Positions 54,955 to 62,529 of a stretch of DNA of 64,000 bases are shown piece by piece. A model generated the notes under the pieces. It worked only from the letters and a program-made list of their open reading frames with translations, had not been told where the DNA came from and made no database searches. Every line of letters begins with the position of its first letter. Positions within the stretch are counted from its first letter, which is position 1. The stretch spans positions 1 through 64,000 of the forward strand of contig JAWKNK010000005.1 in assembly GCA_041391745.1 (NCBI GenBank), read 5' to 3'. The position numbers and the translations under genes are program-made. This stretch comes from JAIXWP01 sp041391745. GTDB taxonomy: Bacteria; Bacteroidota; Bacteroidia; Flavobacteriales_D; Sanyastnellaceae.

Positions 54955-55506
54955 ATGAAAAAATTGTTACTGGCATTTTCAGCCTTTACGATGGCTTTTG
55001 CTTTCACATCATGTGATAAGGTTTCTGACAAACGTTTCTCTACCACTATTCCAATTAGAATCGAGGTGGATGCGCAAACTTTAAATGAAAATGGAGTCGA
55101 AATTGACCTCTCAAAAATCGCAGATGTATTGGCAGAAAATGCGGACCTCGATCAGGTAAAAGACAAAATCAAATCATACGAATTGGTTCAAATAAAATAT
55201 AAGGTTTACGAATATTGGAATGGACCAAATACCATTTTCAATGGTTTCATCGGTTTTGGTGACAAAAACAGCACAGAAGCTGGTGTGACTAAGAATTTGG
55301 AAAACTTCAACTTGAAAGAGTCTATGGATGCCACTGAGCAATCGGTAATGTCTTTTACCTCAGCCGAAAATGAAACCATTCAAAAGTATTTCAAAGACAC
55401 AAATGCTTTGAAAATTTTCTATAAAGGAGATTTGAACGAGGTTCCTGCTACATTTAAGCTCTATGTTCAAGTAGACATTGACGCAATTGCAGAAATCGAA
55501 AAGTAA
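54955..55506 (+). CDS. Hypothetical lipoprotein
   Basis: The 183-residue lipoprotein has a signal peptide ending in FTSC (Cys20). The mature part has charged beta-strands and no motif that I recognise: RFSTTIPIRIEVDAQTL, VQIKYKVYEYWNGPN, ATFKLYVQVDIDAI. It may be a small immunoglobulin-like or jelly-roll envelope protein. It has its own promoter and a strong terminator, so it is a single-gene unit. Confidence 0.7.
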   Translation: MKKLLLAFSAFTMAFAFTSCDKVSDKRFSTTIPIRIEVDAQTLNENGVEIDLSKIADVLAENADLDQVKDKIKSYELVQIKYKVYEYWNGPNTIFNGFIGFGDKNSTEAGVTKNLENFNLKESMDATEQSVMSFTSAENETIQKYFKDTNALKIFYKGDLNEVPATFKLYVQVDIDAIAEIEK

Positions 55507-55548
55507 AAGCATTCCTACTTATCGGGAAATCTTATTTTCTTTAAAAAC

Positions 55549-55581
55549 AAAAAGGTTTTTTCTTTGAAAAAACCTTTTTTT
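55549..55581 (+). terminator. Terminator after the lipoprotein gene
   Basis: AAAAAGGTTTTTT pairs with AAAAAACCTTTTT around CTTTG and continues into a T-run. It ends directly before ATG 55582, so a TTG at 55564 inside the hairpin is unlikely to be a start. Confidence 0.8.
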
Positions 55582-58500
55582 ATGTCAAGACTTTTTACCG
55601 CTCTTCTCTCCATCTTGTGTTTAAGCGCCTTTGCAGAACCTGGAGACACTACTATCGTTCAGACTTACACTTTTGAAGATCAAAATAATCCGAACAGTGC
55701 TTACGATTATCCTGGTAGAAGAATGTTCACTTTTCCGGAAGATGATGGTACAACCTATCAAAAGGTTTTGATGTATCACACGTTAAAATGTTTTGAAGAC
55801 GGTACTGCTGGAAATTTAGGATTTGCATGTGGCGAATGGGACTATCTATCTTACAACTATCTGTTCAAACATACTGGCGAGTTTGATTCTACCTTGACTA
55901 CTCATCCTCATTTCTTGTGGGACAACTTCAATTTTGAATCGGCATATTACACCACCGAACAAACATTCGATACCTACCAATACGAACAACAATATATTGT
56001 AATTGATAATGTCGGAGAAGAGAACTCTTTTCCGCTCCTAAATGGAAATATCACAACTACCAACGTACTCGGAGGAGGCAAAACGGGAAGGTCGCAATAT
56101 ATCTGGACGAGTGCAGAGCTTACAGCTGCGGGACTCAGTGCAGGAACAATTAATGCGATTTCTTTTCCAACCGAAGAGTCTGGTGATTACGAGAATTTCA
56201 CTGTTCGAATGAAAACAGGGAATAGTAGCAACTTACTTTCATGGAGTGAGCTTAATTGGACTGAAGTGTACAATCAAAACACTTCATTCGAAATAGGAAA
56301 TAATATTCTATACCTAACCACTCCATTTGAATGGAGCGGGACAAATAACATTTTTATTGAATTCTCTTATACGAATAGCTCTGCTGTCGCCCCAATTCTT
56401 ACTTCAGGTGAAGAAACAACCGGAAACTATGGATTTGCACTTATTGAGGAAATGTTCTCTGGAGAATTCAATAATAGAGATCAAATAATTGCACATGATA
56501 GTTGGTACGCCTCTTTAGAAAATGAAGTGACAATTGCTTTTTGGTTAAATGGTGATCCTGCCATTCAACCTGCAAATGGAAGTTGTTTTGAAGGAATCAA
56601 TGCCAACAATGAAAGAATTTTGAATGCCCACGCTCCATGGAGCAATGGCCGTGTTTATTGGGATGCTGGATATTATTATGGCTATGACAGAATTGACAAG
56701 CTGGCTGCCGAATCGCAATACGAAAACAATTGGAATCATTATGCATTTACTAAAAATGCTGCTACAGGTATCATGAAAATTGTGGTGAATGGTACCACTT
56801 GGCACTCTGGAACTGGATTGGATAACACTTTTGAGGAAATGGTTCGATTTGTAATTGGAAGTGGTGCTAACAACAACAATTTCTACAAGGGACAAATGGA
56901 TGATTTTATCATCTTAGACAAGGCACTTACCAATGATGAAATTTTGGAATTAAGAAACAGCGGACCTCAACTCACTTCAAGCTTCGCTGATAATATACTG
57001 CTGTATCATTCTTTTAATAATGACGACAGTCATTTTGAAGATGATTGGAACAGTCTAAACTCGAGTTTATTTTTAGGTAGTATAAAGAGAAGAATGTTGA
57101 ATGGATATGAATTGCATTCTGGTGGAGTACAAACATTTTGGCGACCAAACATTTCAATGATTCAACATACACATGAAACGCATGTTGAATTAAATCTACT
57201 TAACAGAACAGAACCTCGACCACTTACTTCTTTGGTAGAATACGAAATTGATAATTATACTCCAGTTGCGAATATATACAACTACTATTATCCAGGAGGA
57301 TACGTATACACATTCGCTCCTGATGGGGCCAAGCTTGATTCTACTTTTGTTGAAAGTTCGGTTGAGTTAATCAATGATCAACTCGAATATTATCAGACTC
57401 CTTTTGAGATCACCGAGCGCTATGAGCTAGGGAGATATATTACTCCATACGGAATCAACTTATCACTTGGCGATGGGTGGACTTGGGTGTTTGACGTCAC
57501 CGATTTCGAACCCCTTCTGCATGGAGAAGTAGACCTTGAAGCAGGCAATTGGCAAGAACTTCTTGATTTGAAATTTGTATTCATTGAAGGACCAGAAGCT
57601 CGTGAAGTAACCAAGATTGAAAATATTTGGAATGGCAATTTTAATATTAATGTATTTGATGAAATCGTAACCGAACGATCAGTCGGTATTGACTCTGAAA
57701 ATGGTGAAGAAGGATTAAAATTGAGAACTACCGTGACAGGACACGGATTTGGTTTTGACAATAACAATTGTGGTGAATTCTGTTACAATACACATAGTGT
57801 AAGTGTGAACGGCGAGGCACAATGGAGCTGGGAAATCATGCAGGATTGCGATAAGAATCCGCTTTATCCTCAAGGAGGTACATGGATTTTCACACGAGCA
57901 GGATGGTGCCCCGGTATGGAAGGTAAAACCAATGAATTTGAGCTGACCAATTTCCTTCAAAACGATTCTATTGACATTGACTACGACATCACATATGATC
58001 CATTTGGTAATTATGTAACCGAATCTCAATTAATCCATTATGGTCCAATTCTTCAATCCCATGACGCCGAGATCATGGACATTAATGCTCCAAGTGCTTG
58101 GAAAATTAAGAGTCGAATCAATCCAATTTGTGACGAACCAAGAATTGTATTGAGAAACCGTGGATCCCAACCTTTGACACATGTTATGATTACTTATAAT
58201 GTGGAAGGGGGCGCTTCACAGCAGTTTGAATGGACAGGAAACTTAGCCTTCGATGAATTTGAAGAAGTAATTTTGAGTTACGACGATCCAATTCTTTGGC
58301 AAAATGATGAGGTAACTCCGGGACGTTTCATTGTAGACCTTGAAGGCGACGATAACAATGCAAACAACCATGCGGAAATGACATTCAATCGTCCTCCAGT
58401 ATTGACTTACAACAATACTGATGATAATAGAATGATCATAATCCTGCGCACTAATGCAGCGTTTCAAGAGACATCTTACATTTTGTATGACATCAACGAC

Positions 58501-59022
58501 AACATCGTTTTTCAACGAAATAATTTTGACGCACCGAATACCACATTCCGCGATACTATTCAGCTCAATCAAGGTTGTTACCGTTTTCACTTAATGGATT
58601 CAGATGGTGATGGACTTTCCTTTTTTGCAAACGATGATGGCAGTGGCCAATGCAGACTTGATCGCGTAGGAGCATCCGACTTTAAAATTTTCAACCCCGA
58701 TTTTGGAAGAGAAGTGATCTACTATTTCTATTTCCAAACCAACTTGGTTTCAGTAGAAGAATATGAATTTGCAAAATCAAAACCTATAGCATATCCCAAC
58801 CCTACTTCAAGTGAAATTAAGCTAAGGTTCAATGAAATGATTGGAACATTTGACGTTCGAATTTCAGATGCCATTGGTCGTGAAGTGTACAAAACCAACT
58901 GGAGTAAAACTCAGCCTCAACAAGAGATGGCGATACCTTGCGAATCATTTGTTAATGGTATTTACTTTATTACAATTCAAGACGACATCAGCGTATATTC
59001 GTTGAAAGTAATGAAGCAATAA
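55582..59022 (+). CDS. PNGase F-related T9SS protein with LamG domain
   Basis: This 1146-residue secreted protein has a signal peptide (SRLFTALLSILCLSAFAEP). The N-terminal PNGase F-like beta-sandwich carries KVLMYHTLKCFEDG and ACGEWDYLSYNY. A LamG/concanavalin-like domain (EVTIAFWLNG, WNHYAFTKN, GQMDDFIILDKAL) lies near 314-465. The PNGase F C-terminal domain (TVTGHGFGFDNNNCGEFCYN near 716; RAGWCPGMEG near 772), a CARDB-like domain and a T9SS sorting domain (AYPNPTSSEI near 1069) follow. PNGase F removes N-glycans from glycoproteins. Activity is not assured, since catalytic acids were not checked by alignment. Its stop overlaps the Crp gene start. Confidence 0.85.
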   Translation: MSRLFTALLSILCLSAFAEPGDTTIVQTYTFEDQNNPNSAYDYPGRRMFTFPEDDGTTYQKVLMYHTLKCFEDGTAGNLGFACGEWDYLSYNYLFKHTGEFDSTLTTHPHFLWDNFNFESAYYTTEQTFDTYQYEQQYIVIDNVGEENSFPLLNGNITTTNVLGGGKTGRSQYIWTSAELTAAGLSAGTINAISFPTEESGDYENFTVRMKTGNSSNLLSWSELNWTEVYNQNTSFEIGNNILYLTTPFEWSGTNNIFIEFSYTNSSAVAPILTSGEETTGNYGFALIEEMFSGEFNNRDQIIAHDSWYASLENEVTIAFWLNGDPAIQPANGSCFEGINANNERILNAHAPWSNGRVYWDAGYYYGYDRIDKLAAESQYENNWNHYAFTKNAATGIMKIVVNGTTWHSGTGLDNTFEEMVRFVIGSGANNNNFYKGQMDDFIILDKALTNDEILELRNSGPQLTSSFADNILLYHSFNNDDSHFEDDWNSLNSSLFLGSIKRRMLNGYELHSGGVQTFWRPNISMIQHTHETHVELNLLNRTEPRPLTSLVEYEIDNYTPVANIYNYYYPGGYVYTFAPDGAKLDSTFVESSVELINDQLEYYQTPFEITERYELGRYITPYGINLSLGDGWTWVFDVTDFEPLLHGEVDLEAGNWQELLDLKFVFIEGPEAREVTKIENIWNGNFNINVFDEIVTERSVGIDSENGEEGLKLRTTVTGHGFGFDNNNCGEFCYNTHSVSVNGEAQWSWEIMQDCDKNPLYPQGGTWIFTRAGWCPGMEGKTNEFELTNFLQNDSIDIDYDITYDPFGNYVTESQLIHYGPILQSHDAEIMDINAPSAWKIKSRINPICDEPRIVLRNRGSQPLTHVMITYNVEGGASQQFEWTGNLAFDEFEEVILSYDDPILWQNDEVTPGRFIVDLEGDDNNANNHAEMTFNRPPVLTYNNTDDNRMIIILRTNAAFQETSYILYDINDNIVFQRNNFDAPNTTFRDTIQLNQGCYRFHLMDSDGDGLSFFANDDGSGQCRLDRVGASDFKIFNPDFGREVIYYFYFQTNLVSVEEYEFAKSKPIAYPNPTSSEIKLRFNEMIGTFDVRISDAIGREVYKTNWSKTQPQQEMAIPCESFVNGIYFITIQDDISVYSLKVMKQ

Positions 59023-59609
59023 TGTTTGAGAATTTAAAAAATCACTTACTCAAGAGAATTATATTACGTGACGATGAGTTTGAAAAAATATCTCAAAAAA
59101 TCACTGTAAAGAAATTCAAAAAGAGAGACATTATCGCTCAAGCAGGGGAGGTACATCAGTATCAATCTTACATCAATTCGGGATGCATACGCATGTTTTT
59201 TTCTGATGAAAAAGGCCATGAACATGTAGTTCAACTTGGCTTTGAAGATTGGTGGACGGGTGATATGATGAGTTTTGTAACGGGTCAACCGGCGGATTAC
59301 ACCATTGAAGCTTTAGAAGATACAGAGCTCTTCATGTTCGATCGCTGCGATATGGAGTGGCTTTATGCTAATGTTCCAAAATTGGAAAGGAGTTTTAGAA
59401 TCTTAGTTCAAAATGCTTTAGTTGCATTGCAGCATAGAATGATTGCCAACATGAGCAGATCTGCCGAACAACGCTACTTGGAGTTGATTCACAAGTTTCC
59501 TCAATTAGAATTGCGAGTAGCGCAGCATCACATTGCCTCCTACCTCGGGATTACTCCCGAGGCATTAAGCAGAATTAAAAAGAATATTTTAAATAAAGAA
59601 AAATCTTAG
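59022..59609 (+). CDS. Crp/Fnr family transcriptional regulator
   Basis: The 195-residue protein has the cyclic-nucleotide-binding beta-roll (about 30-130: DIIAQAGEVHQYQSYINSG, YTIEALEDTELFMF) and a short C-terminal helix-turn-helix (VAQHHIASYLGITPEALSRI). The ligand is not known; such Bacteroidota members often lack cAMP residues. It starts within the stop of the PNGase F-like gene (TAATG), so the two are coupled. A role in controlling that gene is possible. Confidence 0.9.
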   Translation: MFENLKNHLLKRIILRDDEFEKISQKITVKKFKKRDIIAQAGEVHQYQSYINSGCIRMFFSDEKGHEHVVQLGFEDWWTGDMMSFVTGQPADYTIEALEDTELFMFDRCDMEWLYANVPKLERSFRILVQNALVALQHRMIANMSRSAEQRYLELIHKFPQLELRVAQHHIASYLGITPEALSRIKKNILNKEKS

Positions 59610-60805
59610 GCTGTGCGCCCTGGATAGACTTTCAATGCTTCATTGAGAACCTCAACTGCATTTTTCAATGCATCTACATTGAGTACGTACGCCAATCGCA
59701 CTTGATTCAAACCAAGACCTTTAGTAGCGTAAAACCCAGTTGCAGGTGCCATCATTACAGTTTGATTTTTGAATTCAAACTTTTCTAAAATCCACTGGCA
59801 GAATGTATCCGCATTATCGATAGGAAGTTGTGCAATACAATAAAAAGCGCCTTGAGGCTTTGGACAAGTTACTCCTTCTATTGCGTTCAATCCGTCTACC
59901 AGAATGTCTCTGCGCTTCACGTATTCCGTTACAACGTCATCAAAATACTCTTGAGGAGTATCAAGGGCTGCAATACCAGCCAATTGACCAAACGTTGGTG
60001 GAGACAATCTTGCTTGAGCAAATTTCAAAGCAGCCGCCATTACCTCCTTATTCTTAGTAATCATTGCTCCAATTCGAGAACCACACATGCTGTAGCGCTT
60101 GCTTACACTATCAATCATGATAGCATTATTTTCTAAACCAGCCAAGTTCATCACAGAATGAGGCACAGCGCCATCATACATAAATTCTCTGTAAACCTCA
60201 TCTGCAAACAAGAACAAATTGTGCTTGATCACCAAATCACGTAGTTGCTCTAGCTCCTCTTTAGAGTATAGATAACCCGTTGGATTTCCAGGATTACAAA
60301 TTAAAATTCCTTTTGTTTTGCTAGTAATTTTACTTTCGAAATCTACAATTGCAGGAAGCGCAAAACCATTTTCAATGTGAGCTGTTACCGGCACCACGTT
60401 TACTCCCGCCATCACTGCAAAGCCATTGTAGTTTGCATAGAATGGTTCCGGAATAATCACTTCATCACCAGGATTGAAACAAGTCATGAAAGCGAAAACC
60501 AACGCTTCCGAACCACCTGTGGTGATCATGATTTCGCCAGGAGAAACTTGAATGTTCTTTGAAGCATAATATTTCGTCAAACCTTCACGATAAACAGCCA
60601 TTCCTTCTGAGTTGCTGTACTCTATCACCTTTAGGTCTGTAGCTCGAATCGAGTCCATCACCACTTGTGGTGTTTCGATATCTGGCTGGCCGATATTGAG
60701 ATGATAAACCGTTTTACCAGCTTTTTTAGCAGCTTCAGAATAAGGAACCAACTTTCGGATTGGTGAAGCAGGCATCAACTCAGCTTTTTGACTAATATTA
60801 GGCAT
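59606..60805 (-). CDS. Class I pyridoxal-phosphate aminotransferase
   Basis: The 399-residue enzyme of the aspartate/aromatic type I fold has YHLNIGQPDIETP, the phosphate-binding ITTGGSEALVFA, NPGNPTGYLYS, and the PLP-lysine in IDSVSKRYSMCGSRIG near 238. ATG 60805 was chosen over TTG two codons upstream. Substrates are likely aspartate, alanine or related amino acids, but they cannot be fixed by eye. It converges with the Crp gene with a 4-base overlap. Confidence 0.9.
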   Translation of the reverse strand: MPNISQKAELMPASPIRKLVPYSEAAKKAGKTVYHLNIGQPDIETPQVVMDSIRATDLKVIEYSNSEGMAVYREGLTKYYASKNIQVSPGEIMITTGGSEALVFAFMTCFNPGDEVIIPEPFYANYNGFAVMAGVNVVPVTAHIENGFALPAIVDFESKITSKTKGILICNPGNPTGYLYSKEELEQLRDLVIKHNLFLFADEVYREFMYDGAVPHSVMNLAGLENNAIMIDSVSKRYSMCGSRIGAMITKNKEVMAAALKFAQARLSPPTFGQLAGIAALDTPQEYFDDVVTEYVKRRDILVDGLNAIEGVTCPKPQGAFYCIAQLPIDNADTFCQWILEKFEFKNQTVMMAPATGFYATKGLGLNQVRLAYVLNVDALKNAVEVLNEALKVYPGRTA

Positions 60806-60848
60806 ATTCAAAATTTTGCCGCGAATATAAGACGAATAGCATTGGAAA

Positions 60849-61109
60849 TTACCCTTCTAAGTTCTCCAAAGAACGATGAATTCTTTGCTTCAATTTTTCT
60901 GAATTTTCGCTATTCATTTGATCTGACACATACTTGGAGATTTGCTGATTCAATTGAGGTGCTTGATTGAAATATCTTCTGCAAGCCTTGCAAATCAAAA
61001 GATGCTTGTACATGGAAAAGATCTCAACGCAGTTGATCTCATTCATCATCTTCTTTTCAATTAGAAAAGTAGCTTTTTCGCAAGAACGAAGTAGAGTTGA
61101 TGGTTTCAT
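60849..61109 (-). CDS. Zinc-finger-type anti-sigma factor (ZAS)
   Basis: The 86-residue soluble protein has the ZAS pattern: CEKATFLIEKK, then HLLICKACRRY, the H-x3-C-x2-C that binds zinc. Its start overlaps the sigma factor stop (61106-61109), so it is made with that factor and should inhibit it. There is no membrane helix. Zinc loss or oxidation could release the sigma factor, as in other ZAS proteins. Confidence 0.8.
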   Translation of the reverse strand: MKPSTLLRSCEKATFLIEKKMMNEINCVEIFSMYKHLLICKACRRYFNQAPQLNQQISKYVSDQMNSENSEKLKQRIHRSLENLEG

Positions 61110-61672
61110 AGATTAATCCAGTTTAATTCAACACACTTTCGCAATTGTAGTTTTGCGCGATGGATGATCTGCCAAAAATTAGATTGTGATAATTCAAGGG
61201 TTTCACAAACGATTTTCGAATCAACATTTTCCTGAAATTTCATGATAACTACTGATGCCCATGCGTCAGGTAAAGCTTTGATACAGGATTGAAGAACGTT
61301 TAAAAAATCTTCATCATCCAGTAGATTTCCTTCCCAATTTTCAGGACGCTCATCTACTCTCCAATGCCCACTTTCCAGAAAAAAATGACTGTTTTCCAAT
61401 TTCACATCATTTCCGAACTTACGGGATTTTGAGCGATAAAAATCTGTAATCTTATTGTTTAAAATGCTGATAAGCCAAGTTTTTACTGCACTCCTCCCCT
61501 CAAAAGAGTCTATAGATTTGTAGGCTGCGATAAACGTTTCCTGAACAATATCCTCCGCTTGCTCGCGATCGTTCAATTTAGAGTAAGCATAGCGAAACAA
61601 ATCTGAAGTGTATTTTTCGACCCATTCAGAAATGATTTGATGCTGATTATTTACGGAAGTCGACATGGTCAT
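61106..61672 (-). CDS. RNA polymerase ECF sigma factor paired with ZAS anti-sigma
   Basis: The 188-residue factor has region 2 (DLFRYAYSKLNDREQAEDIV, TFIAAYKSIDSFEGRSAVKT, WLISILNNKITDFYRSKS) and region 4 (IKALPDAWASVVIMKFQE, LELSQSNFWQIIHRAK). The linker contains the SGHWRVDERPENW motif of a known sigma-70 subfamily. ATGs at 61672 and 61666 are both possible starts. A TATCTTCG element is 14 nt upstream, the same as that before the sigma gene at 20060. Confidence 0.92.
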   Translation of the reverse strand: MTMSTSVNNQHQIISEWVEKYTSDLFRYAYSKLNDREQAEDIVQETFIAAYKSIDSFEGRSAVKTWLISILNNKITDFYRSKSRKFGNDVKLENSHFFLESGHWRVDERPENWEGNLLDDEDFLNVLQSCIKALPDAWASVVIMKFQENVDSKIVCETLELSQSNFWQIIHRAKLQLRKCVELNWINL

Positions 61673-61702
61673 AAAGACTTTGACGTCGAAGATAGAGATT
61701 CC

Positions 61703-62140
61703 TTACAAAGGTTTCCACATAAAATAATGCTCGCCAATAATTGGAATCATATACGCTTCTTCCAAATACTTGAAACCAAGGGAACGGTAAAAACCAAATG
61801 CAACTACTCTAGCATCACACCAAAGCGAAGTGCACTTTTTTTCTTTTAGAATATCAAAAGCGTTTTCTAATAATAGTTTTCCGCAACCTTTACCGCGATA
61901 TTCCGGATCAGTAGCCATTGCCCGCAGACGATATAAATTCTCCCCTTCGAGTTTAGGTGAATCCGCACGAAAAAAGGAACCTATAGATACTATTCGCTTA
62001 TCGTCAAAAACAGCTAAATGAAATGCTCCTGGCTCATTATCAATATCAATAAAACATTCGTTCAAAACATTTTTGTGCGGCCACAATACACGCCATCTCA
62101 AATCATAAGTTTGTGAAGGATTTATTATTCTGACATCCAT
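61703..62140 (-). CDS. GNAT family N-acetyltransferase
   Basis: The 145-residue protein has the acetyl-CoA loop YRGKGCGKLLLENAF near 79-93 (Q/RxxGxG/A form), preceded by YRLRAMATDP and followed by WCDARVVAFGFYRSLGF. It resembles ElaA/YjaB-like small acetyltransferases of unknown substrate. Its start overlaps the S4-domain gene stop by 16 bases. Confidence 0.9.
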   Translation of the reverse strand: MDVRIINPSQTYDLRWRVLWPHKNVLNECFIDIDNEPGAFHLAVFDDKRIVSIGSFFRADSPKLEGENLYRLRAMATDPEYRGKGCGKLLLENAFDILKEKKCTSLWCDARVVAFGFYRSLGFKYLEEAYMIPIIGEHYFMWKPL

Positions 62141-62517
62141 TGTTCATCCTCCTCTAAATCAAAAAAGCTATCAAGCATTCTTCTATCCTTCTTGGTTGGC
62201 CTTCCGAGCCCTCGTGGACGCTCCATCACACTCTGTAATCTGATTCTTTCCAACTTTTCCTTCTCTTCTTCAGAAGTTACGTCAATCGTGTATTCGGAAA
62301 CCAGTTTCGCTCCAACTCTACTCGTTGGAAATGCTAAGACTTTAAAACTAAAGTGAATGGGTCCTTTTCGCACTTTAACAACATCACCAATTTTAAGCTC
62401 GCGAGAAGCTTTTACCAATTCGTCAGAAAGCCAAACTTTTTCTGCCTTACAATTGGCGGCAGCAATAGTTCTCGTTTTGAAAACACGAATACACCAGAGA
62501 TACTTATCAATCCTCAT
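62125..62517 (-). CDS. hslR: S4-domain RNA-binding protein (HslR-like)
   Basis: The 130-residue protein opens with the S4 RNA-binding motif MRIDKYLWCIRVFKTRT ... ELKIGDVVKVRKGP, followed by a basic C-terminal region (RGLGRPTKKDRRML). HslR binds 50S subunits carrying nascent chains and frees stalled ribosomes. A TAACTTTG element (62522-62529, minus) ends only 4 nt before the ATG, hinting at a leaderless message. Confidence 0.9.
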   Translation of the reverse strand: MRIDKYLWCIRVFKTRTIAAANCKAEKVWLSDELVKASRELKIGDVVKVRKGPIHFSFKVLAFPTSRVGAKLVSEYTIDVTSEEEKEKLERIRLQSVMERPRGLGRPTKKDRRMLDSFFDLEEDEQWMSE

Positions 62518-62521
62518 GCTG

Positions 62522-62529
62522 CAAAGTTA
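62522..62529 (-). promoter_or_regulatory. Candidate -7 element of hslR
   Basis: On the minus strand TAACTTTG is followed by CAGC and then the ATG. It overlaps the stop codon of the receptor gene. No matching -33 TTG is seen. Confidence 0.35.

Noticed and set aside
55564..55581. TTG start for the PNGase F-like protein
   Set aside because: It lies inside the terminator hairpin of the gene before; ATG 55582 gives a clean signal peptide.
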